64,000 bases of DNA, taken from contig NZ_JAGTWY010000001.1 in the NCBI RefSeq assembly GCF_023657445.1, positions 744,001-808,000 on the forward strand, in the 5' to 3' direction. Of this stretch, positions 57,923 through 64,000 are shown piece by piece. The DNA comes from Marinobacter sediminum. Its GTDB lineage: Bacteria; Pseudomonadota; Gammaproteobacteria; Pseudomonadales; Oleiphilaceae. Below the pieces are notes generated by a model. The model searched no databases, was not told the origin of the DNA, and worked only from the letters and a program-made list of their open reading frames with translations. Each line of letters opens with the position of its first letter. Within the stretch, counting starts at the first letter, position 1. Both the position numbers and the translations under genes were made by a program.

Positions 57923-58738
57923 TCAGCGATTGCGCTTGAGGCCAGTGGTTACCATTATTCGCGTGGAGATTTCTTCCACAGAGTAAGCCGTCGTATTCAG
58001 GTAAGGGATGCGCTCCCGGCGATACATCAGCTCGATTTCCTCGATTTCATGCATGCATTGTTTGATTGAGGAGTAACGCGAATTCGGCCGGCGCTCGTTG
58101 CGGATAGTGGCCAGGCGCTCTGGATCGATGGTCAGCCCGAAGATCTTCTCCTTGTGGGGCTTCAGCGCGCCCGGTATCTGCTGGTCTTCGAGGTCTTCCT
58201 CAGTGATCGGGTAGTTCGCTGCCTTGACCCCGTATTGCAATGCCAGATAAAGGCAGGTCGGCGTTTTACCACTGCGGGATGCGCCGACCAGGATCAGGTC
58301 CGCTTCGTCATAGTGGCGGGTGCGTGCGCCATCGTCATTATCGAGGGCAAAGTTCACCGCCTTGATGCGTCGTTCGTACCTGCCCTCATTGTTAATGGAG
58401 TGCGATTTCCCGACGGTATATGAAGAGGATGACCGCAACTCCTGCTCAAGCGGATTGAGGAAGGTTCCGAAAATATCCACCATGAAACTTTCTGCCGTAG
58501 AGATTATATCGCGGATATCACTGTCTACGATGGTGTCGAATACCAGTGGGCGGGCACCATCGGTTTCAGCGGCCTTGTTGATCCGCTTTACCATGTCCCG
58601 GGCTTTCTCCTCATCGTCGATGTAGGGTACGGTTACCCGTTCAAATTCTATTTTTTCAAATTGGGCCAGAAGGCTATGGCCAAGCGCCTCGGCGGTGAGG
58701 CCAGTGCCATCGGAGATAAAGAAAGCTGTACGTTTCAT
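57923..58738 (-). CDS. ppsR: PEP synthase regulatory protein (bifunctional kinase/phosphorylase)
   Basis: DUF299 protein (271 aa) that inactivates PEP synthase by ADP-dependent phosphorylation and reactivates it by Pi-dependent dephosphorylation. N-terminus [24 protein letters not shown] and P-loop [16 protein letters not shown] are diagnostic. The C-terminal [15 protein letters not shown] is conserved. Divergent from ppsA, its target, across a 179-base region. Confidence 0.95.
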   Translation of the reverse strand: MKRTAFFISDGTGLTAEALGHSLLAQFEKIEFERVTVPYIDDEEKARDMVKRINKAAETDGARPLVFDTIVDSDIRDIISTAESFMVDIFGTFLNPLEQELRSSSSYTVGKSHSINNEGRYERRIKAVNFALDNDDGARTRHYDEADLILVGASRSGKTPTCLYLALQYGVKAANYPITEEDLEDQQIPGALKPHKEKIFGLTIDPERLATIRNERRPNSRYSSIKQCMHEIEEIELMYRRERIPYLNTTAYSVEEISTRIMVTTGLKRNR

Positions 58739-58917
58739 GGCGTTTTATCCGGTTCCGTTTTTTGCCGGTACATGGCAAGGTCCCTAGGTAATTTCCGCAG
58801 GTTACAGTATCATACACGCCAAGTTCGAGACTCCGCAGTGGATATTGCCTGCTTTTGCCGCTAGATATCGCTGGCCCGGTTATGCTCTTTGCTATACAGA
58901 CTCAAGGGAGAGGTGCT
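58739..58917. promoter_or_regulatory. Shared ppsR/ppsA intergenic region
   Basis: The 179 bases hold the divergent start signals of the two genes. I see only partial promoter elements (for example TTGCCG at 58855-58860 for ppsA), none convincing enough to name a start site. Confidence 0.3.
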
Positions 58918-61290
58918 TTGGAAGATTACATTATCTGGTTTGATCACCTGGGAATGTCCGATGTTGACCGGGTGGGTGGCAAGAACGCCTCTCTCGGTGA
59001 AATGATCAGTAATCTCGCCAACGCAGGTGTTACCGTTCCCGGTGGTTTCGCCACAACAGCACATGCTTATCGCGAATTTCTGGCCACCGACGGACTGAAG
59101 GACAAGATCGACAACGCACTGGACGCGCTGGATATAAACGACGTGAACGAACTGGCCCGGGTCGGTGCTCAGATTCGTCAGTGGATTATCGACACAGACT
59201 TACCGGACGTTCTTGAAAACACCCTGGCAGAAGCTTATGCCAAACTTCAGGCCGGCAATGAGCATATGGCGGTTGCCGTACGATCGTCTGCTACCGCCGA
59301 AGATCTGCCTGACGCCTCTTTCGCCGGGCAGCAGGAAACCTTCCTGAACGTAGTAGGTTTGCAGCAGGTACGTACCTCCGTAAAGGAGGTTTTCGCCTCG
59401 CTGTTCAATGATCGCGCTATTTCGTACCGGGTTCATCATGGCTTTGACCACAAGCTGGTTGCTCTGTCCGCAGGCATTCAGAAAATGGTGCGTAGTGAAA
59501 CCGCTGCCAGTGGCGTGATGTTCACCCTGGACACCGAGTCAGGTTTCCGTGATGTGGTGTTTGTTACTGCTTCATACGGTCTCGGTGAGACGGTTGTGCA
59601 GGGCGCGGTAAACCCCGACGAGTTCTACATCCATAAACCGACGCTGGAAGCCGGCCGTCCTTCGGTACTTCGCCGCAACCTTGGCAGCAAGGCGATCAAG
59701 ATGGTTTATCACACGAGCCCGGGCGAGGGTGAGTTTGTTGAGACCGTGAAGGTTGAGCAGGAAGAGCGGAACCGTTTCTGTATAAACGATGCTGAAGTGG
59801 AAGAGTTGGCCAAGCAGGCTATGATCATCGAAAAACATTACCAGCGCCCCATGGATATCGAGTGGGCGAAGGACGGCGATGATGGCAAGATCTACATTGT
59901 TCAGGCCAGGCCAGAAACCGTCAAAAGTCGTGCCTCCGCCAATGTGATGGAGCGCTATCTGCTGAATGAAACAGGCAAGGTACTGGTTGAAGGCCGCAGT
60001 ATCGGTCACAAGATCGGTAGTGGTCCGGTAAAAATCATCACCAGCATAAAGGAAATGGATCGTGTCCAGGCGGGCGACGTTCTGGTTACCGACATGACCG
60101 ATCCGGATTGGGAGCCGGTAATGAAGCGTGCTTCCGCCATCGTAACCGATCGTGGCGGCCGGACCTGTCATGCCGCGATTATTGCTCGCGAACTGGGCAT
60201 TCCGGCCGTCGTTGGCTGTGGTGATGCTACTGAAGTACTGAAGGACGGTCAGGAAGTGACTGTGTCCTGTGCCGAAGGTGATACGGGGCTGATTTACGAG
60301 GGTGCTCTGGACTTCGAGTTGCGCGAAAACACCGTGGATTCCATGCCCAATATCCCGTTCAAGATTATGATGAACGTGGGTAACCCGGATCGCGCCTTTG
60401 ATTTCCAGGCGCTGCCCAACGAAGGCGTTGGTCTGGCACGCCTGGAGTTCATCATTAACCGAATGATTGGTGTGCACCCAAAGGCATTGCTGAACTTTGA
60501 TGGACTGCCAAGGGACATTAAACAGACGGTCGAAAAACGCATCTCCGGTTACAGCTCACCGGTTGATTTCTACGTGGACAAGCTGGTGGAGGGTATTTCC
60601 ACACTGGCAGCCGCCTTTGCACCGAAGAAGGTGATCGTTCGCCTGTCGGATTTCAAGTCTAACGAATACGCCAACCTCATCGGCGGCACCTTGTACGAGC
60701 CGGATGAAGAAAACCCGATGCTGGGCTTTCGCGGCGCGTCCCGCTACATCTCCGAAACTTTCCGTGACTGTTTCGAACTGGAGTGTCGTGCTCTCAAGAA
60801 AGTACGTAATGAGATGGGCCTGACCAATGTGGAAGTCATGGTGCCTTTCGTTCGCACGGTGGGTGAAGCTGAGCAGGTGGTAAATCTGCTGGCAGCAAAC
60901 GGCCTCAAGCGTGGCGATAACGGCCTGCGGGTGATCATGATGTGCGAATTGCCGGCTAATGCCTTGCTGGCGGATCAGTTCCTGGAGCACTTTGACGGCT
61001 TCTCTATCGGCTCTAACGATCTCACTCAGCTCACGCTGGGCCTGGATCGTGATTCCGGCATCATCGCGCATCTGTTTGATGAGCGTAATGATGCAGTGAA
61101 AGCCCTGTTAGCCAGTGCTATCCAGGCGTGCAAGAAAGCTGACAAGTATATCGGTATATGCGGGCAGGGGCCGTCCGATCATCCGGACCTCGCCAAGTGG
61201 CTGATGGATCAGGGTATCGATTCTGTGTCACTGAACCCGGATTCCGTGCTGGATACCTGGTTCTTCCTGGCCGACGAAAAGATCGACTGA
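58918..61290 (+). CDS. ppsA: Phosphoenolpyruvate synthase
   Basis: Gluconeogenic enzyme (790 aa; P. aeruginosa 791) converting pyruvate and ATP to PEP, AMP and Pi. N-terminal ATP-grasp domain ([48 protein letters not shown]), phosphohistidine domain with catalytic His in [19 protein letters not shown], and C-terminal barrel ending [16 protein letters not shown] with the active-site Cys. Start is TTG at 58918: GGGAGAGG lies 4-5 bases upstream and [12 protein letters not shown] aligns with the family, while the open frame 21 codons further upstream has no similarity. Confidence 0.96.
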   Translation: MEDYIIWFDHLGMSDVDRVGGKNASLGEMISNLANAGVTVPGGFATTAHAYREFLATDGLKDKIDNALDALDINDVNELARVGAQIRQWIIDTDLPDVLENTLAEAYAKLQAGNEHMAVAVRSSATAEDLPDASFAGQQETFLNVVGLQQVRTSVKEVFASLFNDRAISYRVHHGFDHKLVALSAGIQKMVRSETAASGVMFTLDTESGFRDVVFVTASYGLGETVVQGAVNPDEFYIHKPTLEAGRPSVLRRNLGSKAIKMVYHTSPGEGEFVETVKVEQEERNRFCINDAEVEELAKQAMIIEKHYQRPMDIEWAKDGDDGKIYIVQARPETVKSRASANVMERYLLNETGKVLVEGRSIGHKIGSGPVKIITSIKEMDRVQAGDVLVTDMTDPDWEPVMKRASAIVTDRGGRTCHAAIIARELGIPAVVGCGDATEVLKDGQEVTVSCAEGDTGLIYEGALDFELRENTVDSMPNIPFKIMMNVGNPDRAFDFQALPNEGVGLARLEFIINRMIGVHPKALLNFDGLPRDIKQTVEKRISGYSSPVDFYVDKLVEGISTLAAAFAPKKVIVRLSDFKSNEYANLIGGTLYEPDEENPMLGFRGASRYISETFRDCFELECRALKKVRNEMGLTNVEVMVPFVRTVGEAEQVVNLLAANGLKRGDNGLRVIMMCELPANALLADQFLEHFDGFSIGSNDLTQLTLGLDRDSGIIAHLFDERNDAVKALLASAIQACKKADKYIGICGQGPSDHPDLAKWLMDQGIDSVSLNPDSVLDTWFFLADEKID

Positions 61291-61320
61291 GTTCATTTCC
61301 AGGAGAAGGAGAGCAACAAC

Positions 61321-61800
61321 GTGGCAAGCATTATTACACCAGACCTGTGTGACGAGTTTCCGGAAGTTCAGGTGGTCGAGCCAGGTTTTAATAACTATGG
61401 TGGTAACAAGGCATTCGGTGGCGAAATCGTTACCGTAAAGTGCTTTGAGGACAACTCTGTGGTTAAGGAGCAGGTTGGTCAGCCAGGCCATGGCCGGGTA
61501 ATGGTCGTCGATGGTGGCGCGTCAAAGCGCCACGCTCTGCTTGGTGACATGCTGGCGGAAAAGGCCGCGAATAATGGCTGGGCAGGTCTGATCATCTACG
61601 GATGCGTACGGGATGTCGATGAAATCGGCAAAACCGCTTTGGGCGTGCAGGCTCTGGGAACGCATCCTCGCAAGAGCGAAAAGCGTGGCCTGGGAGATCT
61701 GAACGTTGCGGTTACGTTTGGCGGGGTGACCTTCCAGCCGGGTCACTATGTGTACGCCGATAACAACGGCATTATTGTCGCGGAAAAGCCTCTGGTCTGA
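61321..61800 (+). CDS. rraA: RraA-family protein (RNase E inhibitor or aldolase type)
   Basis: 159-aa RraA homologue, starting at GTG with AGGAGAAGGAG upstream. In E. coli RraA binds RNase E and slows RNA decay. The short length and [41 protein letters not shown] and [10 protein letters not shown] match RraA rather than the longer aldolases, although HMG/CHA aldolase activity is known for relatives. 30 bases after ppsA, probably co-transcribed. Confidence 0.93.
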   Translation: MASIITPDLCDEFPEVQVVEPGFNNYGGNKAFGGEIVTVKCFEDNSVVKEQVGQPGHGRVMVVDGGASKRHALLGDMLAEKAANNGWAGLIIYGCVRDVDEIGKTALGVQALGTHPRKSEKRGLGDLNVAVTFGGVTFQPGHYVYADNNGIIVAEKPLV

Positions 61801-61860
61801 GGCTCCTGTTACACCGGGGCGCGGTTTGAACTGCGCTCCGGCGTTAACTCCCCCGTAGGG

Positions 61861-62148
61861 TCAGGTCACCTCGTTGATTGTAGTGCCCAGTAAATACCCG
61901 TCACCATTTTCATCGCAGCGTACCACCTCGCAAACTGTTTCCAGCGGCGGGATCTGATCGTCGGTGGAGCGAAGAATTGTTTTCAATTCCTCACCCTCTC
62001 TTACGGGCCTTTTGACGAACAACTGCATGCCGGTTGCGCTAAGGTCCCGGCAAGTGCCAATGAATGTTTCGCCCTTGCTGTCAGTAAGTTCAATCTCCGA
62101 GTCCATCTGCATTCGGTGAAAGTCACGCTTTTCCGAATAGTCCTTCAT
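61861..62148 (-). CDS. PilZ-domain protein
   Basis: Single PilZ domain (95 aa) with both c-di-GMP-binding motifs: RxxxR in KRDFHRMQMDSEIEL and (D/N)xSxxG in CRDLSATGMQLFV. Such stand-alone PilZ proteins act as second-messenger adaptors. It follows the SH3/coiled-coil gene by six bases on the same strand, so the two form an operon. Confidence 0.92.
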   Translation of the reverse strand: MKDYSEKRDFHRMQMDSEIELTDSKGETFIGTCRDLSATGMQLFVKRPVREGEELKTILRSTDDQIPPLETVCEVVRCDENGDGYLLGTTINEVT

Positions 62149-62154
62149 GAGAGA

Positions 62155-62826
62155 TCAGGCCCAGTTGTCGGTTTTTCTTGTGGGTTTGAGCATCGGAATG
62201 ATGAGTGCCAATAGGACACCACCCAGGACGAGGCCGGCCCCCAGTAGCATGAAATCAGATTCCTTGCTGGCTTCGAGACGCTCATTTTCGGCGGTCAGGA
62301 CTTCCAGATCATTGCGGATCTTCTGATTTTCCTCGCGAAGTTCACGGTTGCGGCGTTCGAGGTTAATGGAGTCCGCAGCGATGTTTTTGATCCGTTGCAG
62401 CTCTTCCTTCAGCGCCGCTGAACGATTGGACAATGATGACTCTGAGCTCTCCAGGGAGTCACGTTCTTTTGTCACCTCGGAAAGCTGCTCCTTCACCTGA
62501 GCCAACTCATTCCGGGTCTGCTCCAGTTGCTGGTTGGCGCGCTGAAGTCGGTCGGCAGCAATGGGCGTATCGCTCAGATACTGGCTTGAGACCCACCCTT
62601 CCGTGCCCTTGGGGGTGCGAACCCGGGTATATCCTGAGTCAGTCGTCTCCAGTAACTCCAATGGCGTGCCACTGGGAACGGCGTTCTCAATGATCCGGTA
62701 TTGTGTGCCTGCACCTGCACGCACGGGCAGGTAAAGCTGATCATCAACCCAAACGGTCTTGGCCTGGGCCGCGGCTACCGAGGACAAAATAAAGAGTACA
62801 CTGATAAAGAGACGGAAAGGCGTCAC
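62155..62826 (-). CDS. SH3-domain, coiled-coil membrane protein (TIGR04211/YgiM type)
   Basis: 223-aa protein. Signal peptide residues 1-22 (ending AAAQA), bacterial SH3 domain residues about 25-85 (LYLPVRAGAGTQYRIIEN, GYTRVRTPKGTEGWVSSQYLSD), a long coiled coil about 92-195 and a C-terminal transmembrane helix (FMLLGAGLVLGGVLLALIIPML) with a short basic tail. This matches the YgiM family, which resembles peptidoglycan-interacting proteins. Function not known. Confidence 0.9.
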   Translation of the reverse strand: MTPFRLFISVLFILSSVAAAQAKTVWVDDQLYLPVRAGAGTQYRIIENAVPSGTPLELLETTDSGYTRVRTPKGTEGWVSSQYLSDTPIAADRLQRANQQLEQTRNELAQVKEQLSEVTKERDSLESSESSLSNRSAALKEELQRIKNIAADSINLERRNRELREENQKIRNDLEVLTAENERLEASKESDFMLLGAGLVLGGVLLALIIPMLKPTRKTDNWA

Positions 62827-62954
62827 TGGTTACGTTCCCTGAGTTAGACGATAAAAAAATAGCGGTCAGTCGTTAAGAGCGCAATTCTGTCACAGCTGTT
62901 CGGCCGTTCAAGCGAGCCATCATTACGATAAACTCATGGTGCGGCACTGAAGGA

Positions 62955-63254
62955 TCAGGGCAGCACAGCCTTGAACGGTTTCACAGTGACTTTCTCATAA
63001 ACCCCGGCTTCAACGTAAGGGTCTGCGTCGGCCCATGCCTGGGCTGCTTCCAGCGAATCGAATTCGGCCACTACCAGGCTGCCGGTAAAACCGGCCTCTT
63101 GTGGCTCAGGGGTATCTATTGCCGGGTGCGGACCGGCGACCAGCAATCGGCCCTCGGCTTTCAGTGCCTGCAGGCGGTCAACGTGGGCAGGTCGAGCGGC
63201 CTGGCGCTTGGACAGGCTGTTCTCTACATCCTCACTGATAATGGCGTAATGCAT
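62955..63254 (-). CDS. YciI-family protein
   Basis: Small dimeric ferredoxin-like protein (99 aa): [80 protein letters not shown]. The conserved His/Asp pair of YciI is present. Function uncertain. ATG 63254 has GGAG upstream on the minus strand and starts the fold directly; the frame extends eight codons further. Confidence 0.9.
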   Translation of the reverse strand: MHYAIISEDVENSLSKRQAARPAHVDRLQALKAEGRLLVAGPHPAIDTPEPQEAGFTGSLVVAEFDSLEAAQAWADADPYVEAGVYEKVTVKPFKAVLP

Positions 63255-63381
63255 ACTGCTCTCCGTTATTTGTCTCACTGCCGTTAATGCCGGCGGCCGG
63301 ATGTAATACAGGTTCAGGGGATGGCTGGTACACTAGCGGATGAGCTGACGCTGTTACCAATCACCTGATTCAGGACTTTTT

Positions 63382-64000
63382 GTGACTATACCGCAAGACC
63401 CCGGTTTGTGCATTGATCTGCATTGCCATAGTACGGCGTCTGATGGCGCTCTCTCGCCTTCTGCGCTGGTTGCCCGTGCTGCTGAGCGGGGGGTAACGCA
63501 TCTGGCTCTCACCGACCATGACACCACGGCGGGCCAGGCGGAAGCCAGTGCCGCCGCCCGGGAACACGGGATTGTCCTTATTCCGGGAATTGAGCTGTCT
63601 TGCCTCTGGAAGAGTCGCACCATCCATATTGTTGGCCTTGATTTTGACGGACAGGACGAGCGGTTTCTGACCGCCCTGAATCAGCAGAATGATAATCGGT
63701 GGGCAAGGGCTCGCATGATTGCGGACCGATTGGACCGGCTCAATGTGCCGGATCTCTTGCAGCGCGCTACCGAGGCGTCTGGCGGGGATGTGCCAGGCCG
63801 CCCGCATTTCGCGAATGTACTGGTGCAGGCGGGTGTTGTCCGTAATCCTGCGCAGGCTTTTAAACGCCATCTGGGTAATGGCAAGCCGGGAGACGTAAAG
63901 GCCTACTGGCCGGAACTTCCGGAAGTGGTTCGCTGGATTAACGAGGCAGGTGGTATTGCCGTTCTGGCACATCCTCGCAAGTATCAGCTTACTGCCACAA
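63382..64000 (+). CDS. PHP-domain nuclease/phosphatase, RNase AM (YciV) type (3' end outside window)
   Basis: GTG at 63382, after TCAGGAC, opens a frame that runs off the end (206 codons seen). It encodes IDLHCHSTASDGALSPSALV, LALTDHDTTAGQAEA, IPGIELSC, IHIVGLDFD, PGRPHFANVLV and AVLAHPRKY: the metal-binding PHP motifs of the YciV/RNase AM family, which trims RNA 5' ends and dephosphorylates 3',5'-nucleotide bisphosphates. Divergent from the yciI-like gene. Confidence 0.93.
   Translation, partial: MTIPQDPGLCIDLHCHSTASDGALSPSALVARAAERGVTHLALTDHDTTAGQAEASAAAREHGIVLIPGIELSCLWKSRTIHIVGLDFDGQDERFLTALNQQNDNRWARARMIADRLDRLNVPDLLQRATEASGGDVPGRPHFANVLVQAGVVRNPAQAFKRHLGNGKPGDVKAYWPELPEVVRWINEAGGIAVLAHPRKYQLTAT

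Overview
This 64 kb window is a chromosomal core region of a Gammaproteobacterium, most likely Marinobacter or a close relative. Protein sequences and gene order (psrA ... thioinosine phosphorylase - csiV - mfd - gap - nqrABCDEF - apbE - nqrM - sthA - glycerophosphodiesterase) resemble the Pseudomonas layout as I recall it. Na+-NQR, the large 180-kDa-class NAD-glutamate dehydrogenase, PpsA/PpsR and a full system I cytochrome c maturation set fit an aerobic marine heterotroph. I found no prophage, insertion sequence, CRISPR array or defence island.

Layout. 1-5.8 kb: cytochrome c maturation operon ccmC(partial)-D-E-F-dsbE-ccmH-ccmI. 5.8-12.8 kb (minus strand): a MoxR/Bat-type operon, in transcription order MoxR ATPase, DUF58, DUF4381, BatA-type VWA, BatB-type VWA fused to TPR, BatD. 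13-18.6 kb: gdhB and a beta carbonic anhydrase, then a 57-residue protein. 19-23 kb: rsmC and rlmG (paralogous rRNA guanine-N2 methyltransferases), ribE (minus) and an unknown membrane protein. 23.1-30.8 kb: psrA behind a clear sigma70 promoter overlapped by two PsrA boxes, an L,D-transpeptidase without a signal peptide, an MscS channel, thioinosine phosphorylase, then csiV and mfd on the minus strand. 31-41.5 kb: gap, nqrA-F with its maturation factors apbE and nqrM, and sthA, a block for NADH oxidation, sodium pumping and NAD(P)H balance.

41.5-46.5 kb (minus strand): glycerophosphodiesterase overlapping a divergent class I-beta DAHP synthase, a TerB protein, transaldolase, dusA and a collapsed EAL-domain remnant. 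46.6-50.4 kb: AEC permease, znuA with a Zur-like box, gltX followed by tRNA-Ala(GGC) and tRNA-Glu(UUC). 50.6-54.8 kb (minus strand): a tandem QueD-like protein, a membrane-anchored receiver protein, a PEGA/MORN lipoprotein-like protein and a two-helix membrane protein; a truncated MobA-like nucleotidyltransferase fragment sits between the first two. 54.9-64 kb: an M16C presequence-protease-like peptidase, the divergent ppsR/ppsA pair, rraA, a PilZ protein with an SH3/coiled-coil protein, a YciI protein and the start of a PHP-domain nuclease (RNase AM type).

No single unprecedented system stands out. The most interesting signals are the two degraded genes (EAL and MobA-like), the tandem PsrA operator, a possible minus-strand small RNA between rsmC and rlmG, the QueD-like protein whose active-site residues are divided between two halves, and the DAHP synthase homologue with altered metal-site residues.
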